Source: Myxocyprinus asiaticus (lineage: Eukaryota; Chordata; Actinopteri; Cypriniformes; Catostomidae). Taken from it: DNA of 64,000 bases. Location of the stretch: positions 12,752,501 to 12,816,500 of the forward strand of contig NC_059346.1 in NCBI RefSeq assembly GCF_019703515.2, written 5' to 3'. A program made the translations under genes and the position numbers. Below, one piece after another: positions 39,812 to 52,315 of the stretch (its first letter is position 1; every line of letters begins with the position of its first letter). The notes beneath the pieces are model-generated. The model searched no databases. It saw only the letters and a list, made by a program, of their open reading frames with translations, and was not told the DNA's origin.

Positions 39812-40109
39812 CGTGCATCTTATCACGTGGCTTGTTGAGCGCGTTACCGCGGAGACATAGCGCGTGTGGAGGCCCACACTGTTCTCCACTGCATCCACGC
39901 ACAACTCACCACGCGCCACACCGAGAGCGAGAACCATATTATAGCGACCACGAGGAAGTTACCCCATGTGACTCTACCCTCCCTAGCAACCGGACCAATT
40001 TGGTTGCTTAGGAGACCTGGCTGGAGTCACTCAGCATGCCCTGGATTCGAACTCGTGACTCCAGGGGTGGTAGTCAGCGTCAATACTCGCTAAGCTACCC
40101 AGGCCCCAG
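39812..40109 (-). mobile_element. tRNA-derived SINE, HAmo-like, 5' part
   Basis: On the minus strand the element begins GGGGCCTGGGTAGCTTAGCG (an A-box-like segment) and has GAGTTCGAATCC (a B box), the internal polymerase III promoter of tRNA-derived SINEs. The body (GAGTGACTCCAGCCAGGTCT, AGGGAGGGTAGAGTCACATG) is the same as in the plus-strand copy at 50285-50730. The 3' part is missing. It resembles the cyprinid HAmo SINE from memory. Confidence 0.78.
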
Positions 40110-41143
40110 ATCATATTATTTGTAAATGCAGAATTAAACAATATCATCCGACTGTTATACATCTAAAATTATTTTCTTTTTTATATAGCTTCAATTTAGT
40201 AAGATACTTTTGAGCTTGTCGTGTAGCGAACTACTTTTTAAAGAGAGTAGCTTGATTGTAGTTTAACTACTTTAAGTTATGAGTAGCTTGTAGCTTGGAA
40301 AGGTTCAGTTTCAAAGTAGCTTTCCCACCATTAGTGCTAACCATTAGTCCACAGGTCTTTTCCTAGATCAGTTTCCACAGTCATGTTTCAGTCTAGCAGT
40401 TATTTTTCTATCCCTCTGATTTACTTTCCAGCTCTGCATAGCTTCATATGGATTTTACACACACATAGTACACACATACACACACTCCACACATACAAGC
40501 AAACACAGTGGGAACCCAATCATTTAAAGCTAGTAGAATGCAGGCGCCTTATTTACTAGCATGTTTGACAGGGGTCATTTCAATGGGCTGAAAACAGCAC
40601 AATATCATGACACTGGGTGGGTTATGGGAATTTGTACCATCATATTACTGACACTGCATGAGGAAAACAAATGTGACAGAACAATATACCTATTGATAAA
40701 TATGTTTGTAATGTCAAATGTACCATGCTCATATAGAGGAAATACAGACACTGAAAAGAACCACAGGTTATAAAGATGGCAAAGCAAAATCATAATGACT
40801 TTGGGTAATTTCATCTCAGACTGATCACACACAAACAAGACCCAAAATTAAATATGACAATATAGGAGCTGGGATGTTTCGGTCATCTGCATTATCACAG
40901 CAGAGCGAACCGTTGGGGAGAGAGAGACCCTCAGAACAATGTGAGGCTTTCACAGGCTGAGGGCTGCAAAAAGATACAACAAAAACTCCATTTAGCAATC
41001 AGAAATTAACCACAATAGACAATCTATCTATCATGAACTGCAGAAGGATGGAGAGGGAAAATGTCTGAGAGATAAAGCGAGAGAGAGTTGAGTATAAAAA
41101 CAGAACTGTCTGTGTTTGAATACACATTGAATATGACTGTAAG

Positions 41144-41184
<41 letters not shown>

Positions 41185-42059
41185 AAACGCTTAAAGTTAT
41201 ATTATTGGTGCTGGAATAACAGATTGGTCATCCCACCAGAAACAGCAAATAAAAACAAAGCATAAAATGTGATTTTCTATGTGATTTTCTAAAGCAAAGT
41301 TGTTGTTTTAGGAATAGTTTGCCCCAAAAATTAAAGTTCATTTACACTCATGTCAACCCAAACCTGCACTTTCTTTGCTCCGTGAAACACAAAAGGAAAT
41401 GTTAGGCAGAATGTTGGTGCAGCTCTTTCCCTTACAACTCAAGTAAACAGTGACCAGAGGATGTCGAGCTCCAAAGTTTGTATTAGAATTAAGCGCATCG
41501 GTGGAGGGGAACACTCAATTGAAATGGACTTGAATCCAGTCTGTTCCTCACACAAAGCTATTATATGGCTTCAGAAGACTTGAAATATAGCACACAAGTG
41601 GAGGAAAGCAGACGGTCATTTCAGATGAGCAGGTAAGAATTGTAATTTTCTGAAAGCGTTAATGTTTTTCTGAAATATTAACCCTAATGCTTTTCTGAAT
41701 GTTATACACAGCATAAAAATATTTAAGAGTCTGCAATGAATATAATTTTCTGTTTATCTGAATATAATTTTCTATTTATCCTATTTGACTATTCTTTAGG
41801 TTAAATCAGTCTGTGCTTACCGAAATTTAAAACACTGCCACTAGCGGTGTTGTTGGACAAATGGGCACTTGTGAGCTCCATTTTCCACAGTGGTGCCAAA
41901 AGCGAGTTGTAAAGCAAATTGTTTTCAGCATTACAGGCTGGATTACAGTGAAGAGGAATGCATATTTTATAAACTGCACCCCTCAACCCAAACCTAAACC
42001 TCAGTGGAGTAAAAATGTAATGTTAGAGGGAAAAATGCAACCTCTGAATTTCGCTTGCC
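40110..42059. other. Non-coding stretch with a CA microsatellite
   Basis: A pure CA run lies at about 41150-41180. Sequence near 41314-41420 and 42340-42440 resembles diverged family C-type repeat ends. No exon is recognised. Confidence 0.35.
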
Positions 42060-42165
42060 AATGATTATGCAAACACGATTACTTCTTGGTTTCACCGCGG
42101 GATTCGAACCAGTGTCTCAAACGCCACTGACGCAACATGCTTCCAGTCGTGCCATAAGGGAAGGT
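42060..42165 (-). repeat. tRNA-like SINE fragment
   Basis: The minus strand reads CTTATGGCACGACTGGAAGC and then CACTGGTTCGAATCCCGCGG, a tRNA-like A/B box pair with the B box at 42110-42100. Sequence on both sides looks like a fish SINE body rather than a functional tRNA, and no convincing acceptor stem forms. Confidence 0.5.
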
Positions 42166-43459
42166 AAACAAACTGGAGCCAATGCAAAAATGTCTGATAG
42201 GAGATGCCGCATGTCAGTGGAACCTCCATTGGCTCATTGGACTTTAAAATCCAAATTTCAAAATTAAAACATGTTATATGCATTTAAGCAAGAGGAACTG
42301 GCTATTGGCAGTGCACTATTGTGGTTTGGAAAAATACTTTAAGGGTTACTTCACTCAAAATTTCTGTCATTATAAGCTGTATAACTTTCTTTTCTCCTTG
42401 TAACACAAAAGGAGAATGTTAGGCAGAATATACAGGCTGTTCTTTTACATACAATTGAAATAAAACATAAAATAACTGGGGACTATAGGTGTCCTGATCG
42501 GACAAAAGGAAAAACCACCATAAAAGGTGTGAATGGAAATCCTCCTCTGCACTATCTATAAAAGCATTTTAAAACATCCTCATCCAGTAATAATAAACGA
42601 CTGTGATTGGCCCATCCTGGCCAGCACAGAGAAAAGTAACAGGTACCACGTGACACCCCCTTCCACGCTAGAGTGGGATTGCGCGACACTAGTTTGGCGA
42701 TACCAACTTGTACAATGGAGGGGGGACTTTTTTGTGTATGATTATGACAGGACTCACAGTCACGCAATTACAAGGTATCTCATACTGTCTACTGTCATCC
42801 CATCACCATCCTCAATTCTACGCCAATGGCTATAAACTGCAAAAAGCCAAAAGGAACCCTTTACACATTTTTGGCTTCATCCTCTTAAAAAAGCTATTAC
42901 CTGTCCAGTGGCTTTAGATTGATAGATTGAAGCCGATTATTTTAGGTCATTGATAAATGGCTTCTTAGATACTGTTCAACATTATTTAAACTCTGATACT
43001 AGTAACTACAATATATATGTCAGAGAGAAAGACAGTGTGAGAATGGCATAAAATTTTGTATCCATAGCAATAAAACTCAAATGATCCTGAGACAGCTGCT
43101 GGCAAATAACTTCTCTCGTAAAGCGATGCACAATCCCCTCTTATAATAAGATTAAATATAGATTTGTTAAACAATCAGAGAGTACAAATGCAATGTGCTA
43201 GCCATGTGCTTGAATAGTTCAAAAAGCTGAAGAATAAATGGGATAAAAGGGAGTTTTCTAGCAACATTAATAAAATTAAAACCATCTGAAGTTCAAAATT
43301 CAGTGTTAGATGTATTAAATGAGTTTTTAAAAGCCTGGTGGCATGGTTTCTTATTAAACTGAATACAGCGAGGTGTGTGTGTGTCTGAAATAATAAGGCA
43401 AAACCCAGACTAAGCAATGTGCACCAAGAGAGAGACGGAATGAGAGAGAAAGAGGGCAA

Positions 43460-43490
<31 letters not shown>

Positions 43491-44922
43491 CACGCTCAAA
43501 CCAACCTGATATTATTAATGAAAGACTGAGGCATTGCTGCATGTCTGCAGTGTGATATTTGAGAACTGATGCTTTTTTTTTCAAACTTTCTGACAGTTTA
43601 AATGTGTTGGATCAACAGTCCAGCAATACCTCTATAAATGCTCCAACAACCACAGATTACAGCACTCAAAAATGTGAACTGGGTCCTGTAGGCGGTAAGA
43701 CTTGCAAATGCTCAACTCAAGTGCAAGCCATGAGCTGAGTTACTTTAGCCAGCAGAGAAAGTTACAGTAAATGGTTATAAATAGATCACCACACGTGCCT
43801 TTTCAGACACAGACATTTACATGATGATAGTGTGGCAAACAGGGCACCAAAACAAATGTGTGAAACTAAAAAAAAAGTCCAAAATAGGAGATCATCTTTC
43901 ACCTAAATCGTCACACTAGATTTCTAGAATGAATTAATCGCATTACATTTTCTGTTTTATGGATTGTATCAGTGGCCATATTCAACCATTTAAACATATG
44001 CCCACCGTCTGGCATTAATAAATAACTACAGTCACATTATGATGCTCTTTTAATGTACAAAACCTCCCCATGTGTGCTCTACTGTAATTACAGGGACATG
44101 GAGTCTCTCTCAGCCACTCTGATCTTCTAACCTCCATCCTGTTCCAATTCCAGGCAGAACACATGTTGGTGCGGCTCTCCTTATGAGGACTCTTCATAGA
44201 CATAATAACTGTTATACTGTACGACACTATAGATTCTATCCCCTAACCCTAACCCTACCCCTAAACCTGACCCTCACAAAAAACATATACATTTTCCAAA
44301 AAACATCGTTTAGCATGTTTTTTAAGCGATTTGAATTATGGGGACACTAGAAATGTCCTCATAAAACCAAATTTATAGCATAATACCCTTGTAATTACCA
44401 GTTTGTAACCTAAGAAAATGTCCTCGTAAACCACCCAAACCCACCCACCCACACCCACACACACAGGACACCTCCTTATGCCCAGAACAACCCTTTGCTT
44501 CCTGTTAATCCCTGCTGAACAGGTCCTGCTATTTACAGCACACAAATCCATTTAGTCCAACAGATGAATGAGGGATAGAGACAGAGAAATTTGTGAAAGA
44601 TGAACAAAGCAAAAGAGGGAAAGTCCTGTAATTGACTATGGAAATAGACAAAAAATCTTGAGTCCAACAAAACATTCATCACTCTAGCCCTCATGGCATT
44701 AAACTATGCACTTCAAACATAACAGAATGGAGGTGAGAGTCAAACATAAAGAAACAAAGACAGTTCCCACTGAAAATAAGAATGTAATGTGTATATGCAA
44801 TGTGTAAAAGTTGAATGGGGTATGTCCTTGGCTTCTAGAAATTTCAACAGATTAAACACATACAAAAGCAACAAGTGCAGTAGGCATCAAGTGAAACTCA
44901 GAAGAGTGTATTACTTTAGCTA
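42166..44922. other. Non-coding stretch with a GT microsatellite
   Basis: A GT run lies at 43459-43483 with a smaller one at 43374. Telomere-like CCCTAACCCTAACCCTACCC occurs at about 44240. No exon or RNA gene is recognised. Confidence 0.35.
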
Positions 44923-45496
44923 AGGCCACGTCCACACTAATATATTTTAATTTAAAAACACATCTTTTTCTCTATGTTTTGGCCTTACATAGAGAAAAAG
45001 ACAGCATTTTTTCTCACATTTTGAAATCTGAGCTTTTCGAAAACGCTGTCACAAGCAGATAAATTTGAAAACACCATCTTCGCGTGGTAGTGTGGACAGG
45101 GGAAAAGGAGGTATATGAAAACGATGATGTACATGTATTTGTTGTCATGTGACTTAGTTATGTGATCCATTCAACCCAAAACAATCAAGATGGTGGCCCA
45201 TGTTGTAGCGGAGTTGTTGGGCCTGTTATTCACTTTGATAGCGTTGTCAAAGATAAATGTTATTTTGTACAACCTTCACATTGCATTCCTTCAAACGCGA
45301 CGGAAAGTTTACTCGGAATTGCTGTCCGGCGACGGAACACAAGGACAATAGTGTTTCAGACCATACATGGAAGAGCAATTAAAGAGTTTTCATACGTTTT
45401 AGTGTGGAAGAGCAACTTTTGGAAAACGCTTGAAAACGGCAGTGTGGACGGATAGTGTTTCGAAAACGCCGTTTTCAAAAGACTTAAGGCTTGGCC
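44923..45496. mobile_element. Palindromic DNA repeat with GGCCACGTCCACACT ends
   Basis: AAGGCCACGTCCACACTAAT at the left is imperfectly mirrored at 45430-45496 (GTGTGGACGGATAGTGTTTC, AAAACGCCGTTTTC, GGCTTGGCC). GAAAACGC/GCGTTTTC strings repeat inside. It belongs to a common fish repeat type. A perfect 15-bp hairpin (44963-44977 with 44987-45001) lies within it. Confidence 0.6.
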
Positions 45497-45568
45497 TGTA
45501 TGACTCAGTGAGAGATTGAATATTATGCGAGACAATCTAACTTGATGCTGGGTAAAGTATCTAGGATG

Positions 45569-45599
<31 letters not shown>

Positions 45600-46198
45600 T
45601 CAAACACCACCAGTTACACATAGGTCATATACATATCTAAGTATGTACCAGAGTTTGTTCTAATATATTATTAATATAATCTTCATATTGCAAGATTTTA
45701 ATTAGAAGAACATCTTGATACAGGAAGTACTTCTCTTTGAAGTTTTTGTTTTTAATTTAAATTTGCATTTAAAACCAACGCTGCAAGGATATCATTTTGC
45801 ATGATAAACCCATATTCTCATAAAAAAAAAAAAAAAAAAAAAAACACTCCAGCCATTCTAACAATGCATAACAAAAGCATATAAATAGCACCAAAAGGCC
45901 CACTGCAATTAGTACAGCATTCGAGCTGATCGCCTCTTGTAGGGTGAGAGAATAAAGCCAGAGATGAGAAGGAATGGATGAGGAATAGACATAATCTCCG
46001 TCTTCCTTTCTTTCTCTGTCCTATACTTGCTCTCTCTATATCTAATCTAATCATTAAAAAGTGTCGGAGACATTTCCCCACATAAGAATGGTAGGAAATC
46101 AGTTGGGCTGCTGCAGTAATGACTGCTCAGTGGAATTCTCTCTAAACTTTACTCTCAAAGAGGAACTGCCTCTGTTCCATGAGGAGTTGCTGATAGAT

Positions 46199-46248
<50 letters not shown>

Positions 46249-46774
46249 AAATATTGTTTACTTTAGCCCTCATGAGATCACCTCCCTTCTCTCCAACAGA
46301 CAATGACTGACATCTCCTTGAAAGCAATGACGAACAACTCAAAAAATGTGTAAACTAATGTTAAGGAAAGCTGGGCACAATAAACTCTGTTTAACCAAAA
46401 AAGTGTGGAATAACATCAGAATACTATCAACAGCAAGTTATAGGCTTTGAAACAAACAAACATGATGACGTAACATGGTAAAATGGTAACACTTTAGATT
46501 AAGTTTCCATTTGTTAACATTAGTTAACAACATAAGTTAACATGAAGTAACAAAAGTTTCATAAGCTTCTGTTAAAGGCACCATTGCAACTTTAAAAATT
46601 ATGTTTAATAGTGGAATTCCTGGTTAAGAACTACACTAGCTACAATGCTGAAGAGAAACAATCCATCAATCAGTATAGTGGCAAACAAACAGCGGCAAAA
46701 GAGCTGCACAGTGATCGCCCACTCCCATGAGACACTGTGAATGTTGCAGTTTGGTTGGTCTCAAACTACTTCTA
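45497..46774. other. Non-coding stretch with A-runs and a GT microsatellite
   Basis: A-runs lie at about 45576-45599 and 45822-45844 and a GT run at 46202-46240. No gene is seen. Confidence 0.4.
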
Positions 46775-47115
46775 CACTCACCCACCAATTTATTAGGAAC
46801 ACCTGTACACCAACTTATTCATGCAATTATCTAATTAGCCAATCGTGTGGCAGCAGTGCAATGCATAAAATCATGCATATTCGGGTCAGGAGCTTCAGTT
46901 GATGTTCACATCGACCATCAGAATGGGGGAAAAAATGTGATCTCAATGATTTCGACCATGGCATTATTTTTGGTGCCAGACGGGCTGGTTTAAATATTTC
47001 TGTAACTGTTGATCTCCTGGGATTATCACACAATGGCCAGACTGGTTTGAACTGACAGAAAGGCTATGGTAACTCAGATAACCACTCTGTACAATTGCCG
47101 TGAGCAGAATTGCAG
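46775..47115 (+). mobile_element. Tc1-like deletion derivative, copy 2, truncated
   Basis: It is flanked on the left by TA (46773-46774). TTTATTAGGAACACCTGTAC and the following 250 bp match 23976-24230 closely. The transposase-like start is broken by a small insertion in the G/A run after ATG (46924), and the right end is lost. Confidence 0.8.
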
Positions 47116-47653
47116 CTAGTAATGATGTTATTCACCTCAGAGCTGGTTGGTTGGGTTTATGGCTTAAAATATTATTATTATTATAATTTTTAGAAACTTG
47201 TAGAAAAAAAGCCACAAACTTCAGCTTTCCAAAAACTGTACTGTAATAATTAAATGCCACATGAATATCGCCGCTGGTCCTGGAGTAGGCACTGCAAAAT
47301 CTCCCATAATCGCTCTTTTCTCGTGGCATAAGTCCAATTTGTCTCAATTCTGACATTCTGTAAGATTCTCTGCTGCACAAAGACCAGCCTCAGTGCTGCT
47401 CAATAAAACATGATGAAAATTAAAACACTCCCTCTGTGAAAGAAGGACTGAAGAAAAAAATTCCATGCTTTAGTTTGCCTCTTTTTTGGTGTCAGTTTGT
47501 GACAGTTTTTGGGTCAGAAGACAAATGGCAATAAAAGAAATTTCTTCTGCCACACAACAGACATTCTGACACTAGCAAAAGAGCCAGCATTTCATTCAGA
47601 ATCACTAGAGATTAATTCATTCACAAAGAGGATATTTCAAAATACAACTATAT

Positions 47654-47696
<43 letters not shown>

Positions 47697-48565
47697 CTGT
47701 TTTAATCAAACCATACAGAATATACTTCGTCTAATCATCTGTCATTCCAAAATAGCAAATTATCAGATATGAGCCATATGAGATAAACTATTAAAGCATT
47801 ATTTAAAATCTCTATTCAGCTTTGGCACCTGGTATCTTTCCAATACTCACTAATCGCTGCTGTGCTTTTCCTCCAACAAATGCAAATATATTGCCATAAT
47901 TAAGAGCCAGATTTAGCATCTCCTATACTGAGGGATAAGATACAACCTCAGGAATAGAATCACTCTTTTGATGTCTTAATACCTCAGACACACTCTCCTC
48001 ATGGGTTTGCTTCAAAATACTTTGTCTGTGCATTAGTTACTGCAAAAGTAAATACTGAGCCTCTCGGACATAAGTGAGCAATTTTCCTCCACATTTAACA
48101 GTGTGCAAAGACCAACCAACCTATTAAGTGTCTGCATTCTACACTTTTGTAGCATTTTATTAAGCGCATGTATAATGTTAAGGTTTCTCGCACCAAAAAC
48201 TTCAGAAAAAGAAATCAGAGATAATTTTCCAATTCAAAGCCCAATCATATATCACTTATGTTGTCTCATGAGTTCAGTGAGATGTCATGATGGACCTAAG
48301 CAGATGCAAAATGTTCAAAAATGTCTTTCAAAAATGACAACTGCTGCAAAAGAAAGTCTTCGGCACTGTGCTGATTCTTCAGTCATTATGGTAACAACCA
48401 ATGTAGATACCAGATATTGACTATTTTGTCTAAACAATTGTATTCGCTTATAACACATAACACAAGTCAAAAGCAAGGAAAGAACAAGGAAAATCCAGGC
48501 TGGTAAATCTTGATGAAACTAACACACTTCCTATCCTAAATTAATAGAAATTCTACTAAATCTTT

Positions 48566-48600
<35 letters not shown>

Positions 48601-48737
48601 CACACACTTTCAAGAATATACAGTATGTCTCAAAGACACACAGAATTGGGTAATGAATTAAAAAAACAAATAGTTATGAATTAAAAAAATGGATAGTTAA
48701 CCCAAAAATAAAAATTGTCAGAATTTACACACCTTAA
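47116..48737. other. Non-coding stretch with CA and T-run repeats
   Basis: A CA run lies at 47657-47692 and a long T-run at 48569-48597. No exon is recognised. Confidence 0.4.
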
Positions 48738-49318
48738 AGGCCCAGATATTCTTCATTTGAAATCGAAGAACAAACATGTATGATGACATTTAGAACCAAA
48801 TTTGGCCAAAAATAAATTTTTGCGTTTGTTTGTGAAAGCCATTCACACATCTGCCCAAAGTAAGATATGTCTCTCTTATCATCCATCTTTGCAGTTATAT
48901 CAGTGTCGTCATAAATTACAATAACAGAGTGTAATCGGTGCATATTATGGCTGCGTATAACGTGTTAGCGCATTAGTGTCATTTATTTAGAATCAAACCA
49001 ATTAAGACAAATTAAAGCATTTCTACTGCACATACAGTATATTACTTTCAATCATCTTCAAGTGGTTAAAACAACTTTTGCGGACCTCACATAAATTCTA
49101 CTCATAGAATGAGGCATAAAGTCATTGATAACACATTTTAATGTCACATTAGTTTAGGTTTTACTGAGCGTCCTCATATTTAAATGCTCCTCTAAACACC
49201 TTCCACAGCGGTGTGACTGGTGTCTGAATTTTCGCAAGAAGTATACAGTTGCTCGGCTGTTTAGAACTTCTTTTTACCCCTGAACGAAGAAGAACTTCTC
49301 CGGAAGTATACTAGGCCC
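48738..49318. mobile_element. TTAA-flanked element with AGTATACT-type end
   Basis: TTAA at 48734-48737 and 49319-49322 borders AGGCCCAGATATTCTTC on the left and GAAGTATACTAGGCCC on the right, imperfect inverted ends related to the outer element at 29044-31477. No coding sequence. Confidence 0.55.
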
Positions 49319-49409
49319 TTAATGCTGTTCCAAACCTGTATGAATTTCTTTCTTCTGTGGAACACAATAAGAGAAGTTTGGTTAGATATTCAGCGTCCTT
49401 CACCAATCA

Positions 49410-50831
49410 TAGGGTGCTATGATTTCCGCCATGCGGAAAACACGGACGGAATCGAGAAATCCAGTCATAAAAACGGAATTAAATATAAAATGCAGAATGC
49501 CACGGAATTTTACACATTTGGGATAAAATTTTAATATAAACGCACAATTAATCAAATAAAAATCGTGATATGACCTAGTGTGATGATCAAACCACAAACG
49601 CTGAGATTTATTTAAACAAATATACAGTCTGCATGAGCTTCAACAGTAAGTGAATGTGAGAAGCTGACCGCTCATACACTAACCGCATCATTAACATCAC
49701 GTGCGCTCTGCGTGAATATTAATGACAAAAAGCAAAGCACTTTATTCACTGTGATGCGCATGCAGGCTATATATTTATTTAATTAAATCATAGCCTTTTG
49801 CAGGTTAATAAGAACATTAGCCCATATAGCTAACTGCTTTTCCAGAGGTAAGAAGGGAAGTCATCAAAAACATCCGGTTTTCCGGCAAAATAAAAGCTCT
49901 ATTTAACTAGGCACGTGAAATTGAAAAAATGCGACAGAAATATATTACTTCTGTATAGTAAAATGTAATATTCATTTTAGTAGTAGAAGTAATAATAATG
50001 ATAATAATAATATTAAAAATAATTACATTATATTTAATCAATATGCCACAAGCAAGAGTTTCGTCACTGCTTACATGAAAACTGTGATGCTCTACAAAAA
50101 AAAAAAAACTAAAATGTTGGGTTTTGGATTGTGCTGTGAGGATCAGTATTGAAGCACTTAATCTGATAAAAATAATGCAATGATATGTTGACAAGTAATT
50201 GTTCTGTTCTTGTTTATTTAAAATTCTATGAATTCATTTGATACATTTTTTTGGACTAAATATATTTCAACTTTAAAACACTGAATTCAGGCTACCACCC
50301 CTGGAGTTCGCTAGTTCGCTAGTTTGAAACCCAGGGCATTCTGAGTGACTCCAGCCAGGTCTCCTAAGCAACCAAATTGGCCCGGTTGCTAGGGAGGGTA
50401 GAGTCACATGGGGTAACCTCCTCGTGGTTGCTATAATGTGATTTGTTCTCGGTGGGGCGCATGGTGAATTGAGCGTGGTTGCCGCGGTGGATGGCGTGAA
50501 GCTTCCACACGCGCTATGTGTCCGTGGCAACGCGCTCAACAAGCCACATGATAAGATGTGCGGGTTGACTGTCTCAGACGCGGAGGCAACTGAGATTCGT
50601 CCTCCGCCACCTGGACTGAGGCGAATCACTATGCGACCACGAGGACTTAGAGCGCATTGGGAATTGGGCATTCCAAATTGGGATAAAAAAGGGAACCCCC
50701 CCCCAAAAAAAAACAACAAAAAAAAAAGAATTAAAACCCTGAATTCAGAGAAAATAAAACGGAAAACACTGAATTTGGGGAAAAATAAAAAGGAATTTGG
50801 AAAAAAATAAAAAGGATTTCATAGGGCCCTA
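49410..50831. mobile_element. hAT-like element with TAGGG ends, carrying a SINE
   Basis: TAGGGTGCTATGATTTCC at the left mirrors GGATTTCATAGGGCCCTA at the right. CAATCA occurs directly on both outer sides (49404-49409 and 50832-50837). The interior shares a segment with 33940-34350 and is split by the SINE at 50285-50730. Near the right end GAATT/GGAATTTGG/AAAATAAAA runs are repeated. Confidence 0.68.
50285..50730 (+). mobile_element. tRNA-derived SINE, HAmo-like, with 3' tail
   Basis: From CTACCACCCCTGGAGTTCGC the copy continues through GAGTGACTCCAGCCAGGTCT to TTGGGCATTCCAAATTGGG and a G/A/C-rich tail. The promoter region is partly duplicated (GTTCGCTAGTTCGCTAG), and the A box is missing at the 5' end. 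The 148-codon minus-strand open frame here is the reverse of the SINE, not a gene. Confidence 0.8.
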
Positions 50832-50837
50832 CAATCA

Positions 50838-51829
50838 CTTCCACTGTATGTCAGTCCCTAATATTCTGCATAATAACTCTTTTTGTGTTCCAAGAAGGAA
50901 AGAAAGTGTTACAGGTTTGGAGCGACATGAGGGCGAGTAAATGATTTACATTTTTGTGTGAACTATTCCTTTAAATTTAAAACTAAAATCAAAAGTTTGA
51001 AAGTTTTAGACTACTACCAAATAGGCATTCCATGGGGAACTAGAGATCTGTGTATAAAAGCAGAGTACACTCAACACTCAATGCTTAAGTCTTACATACA
51101 CAACTCAAACTGAGAGAGACAGATACTATGAGCAGAACAACATTATGCAAGTAAGTGAAGGGTTTGAAACATGCCTGAGAACAGAAAAAGGAACAGAGAC
51201 ACTGAAATACGTCTATGTTGCGAGAGAAAACGGGAAAAAGGAGGTAAAATGGGATGATGGAATTGCAGAAGTATTCCTCTGTGAGGGACAGACAGGACAG
51301 AACGTAATGTCTTCCCATGAGAGGAGATAAATTAGGTGTTTGTCGAAGCGGCTCTCTGCTTTCTCTCCCCACAAACACAAAAAATGGGATGCCAGTTCTG
51401 AGCACTTTTTTTGTTTGGTCTGCAGAAATTTCAGGGAATGCTGAGGTGCAGAAACAGAGAAACAGTAACAATGTTTGTTCACACAGCTTAATTTGCACAA
51501 AATCTGAGCGAGACAAAGAACACAACTTTCTTTTCTCTTTTCAACACAACTTTACAGAGTTGAAAAATATGTCAGTGTTCGACTGCAGTACAAGAAAAAA
51601 GAAAAGAAAAAGAAAAAAATCAGCAACATTCTGATGGAAATGTATCTAAACAGATTAAAATGCCACAATTACATATTTATTATCAACATAATGGGGGAAA
51701 AAATAGAAAAATAGGCTACATCCTACTTCTATAACAATTATGAGAAGAAGGACCTCAAGGATTCTGCATTTTTGAGGGAATATATGAGCAATTCTGTGGA
51801 ATGGATTTAAATATGGTAAATTGTGTTAA
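50838..51829. other. Non-coding stretch, no feature seen
   Basis: Overlapping short open frames around 51085-51634 lack splice-framed similarity to anything I know. A GAAAAAGAAAA purine run lies at 51590-51620. Confidence 0.35.
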
Positions 51830-52315
51830 AGGAATATTCCGAGTTCAATACAACTCAATTGACTTCATCTTTTTCTTTAAAAAAAGCAAAACTCAATGTT
51901 ACAGTAGGGCACTTACAATGGGGCCAATTTTTGGAGGGTTTGAAGTCAGAAATGTGAATAAAAAAAGTTTTTCTTCAATTAAAACGTATGTATTATTTAA
52001 ACTGTAAAGCTGGTCACATGGTCGTTTTAGGGTATTACGTTTTCATGGCAACAAAGTTGTAAAATTAGTTAGTAAGCAATTTTATCACACTGAAATCATG
52101 TTAACATGCATATTTTTTATGTCTTGTGGCTATACTTTTGAAACAGTTGAGTATTTTAACATTTATAAATTGGCTCCATTCGCTTCTATTGCAAGTGCTT
52201 CACTGTAACCATGAATTTTGCTGGAGGGACAAGTCAAATGTATTTTTGTGGTAATCAACATTATGCCATATATGCTGTTAAATTAGCTTAACTTGTATTG
52301 AAGCCAGAATATTCA
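51830..52315. mobile_element. Family A MITE copy 4
   Basis: AGGAATATTCCGAGTTCAAT starts after TTAA (51826-51829), and the right end CCAGAATATTCA precedes TTAA (52316-52319). The interior matches family A (GGGCCAATTTTTGGAGGGTT, TTTTCATGGCAACAAAGTTG). Confidence 0.82.

Noticed and set aside
42060..42165. A functional tRNA gene
   Set aside because: Box A and B-like sequences are present, but no proper acceptor stem or terminator follows and the flanks look like a SINE body.
50273..50719. 148-codon minus-strand open frame
   Set aside because: It is the reverse strand of a tRNA-derived SINE; no protein family features and the same sequence recurs at 39812-40109.
51085..51525. 146-codon minus-strand open frame rich in Cys, Ser and Phe
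   Set aside because: Other frames of similar length overlap on both strands, no domain or splice-framed homology is recognisable, and nothing suggests selection on this frame.
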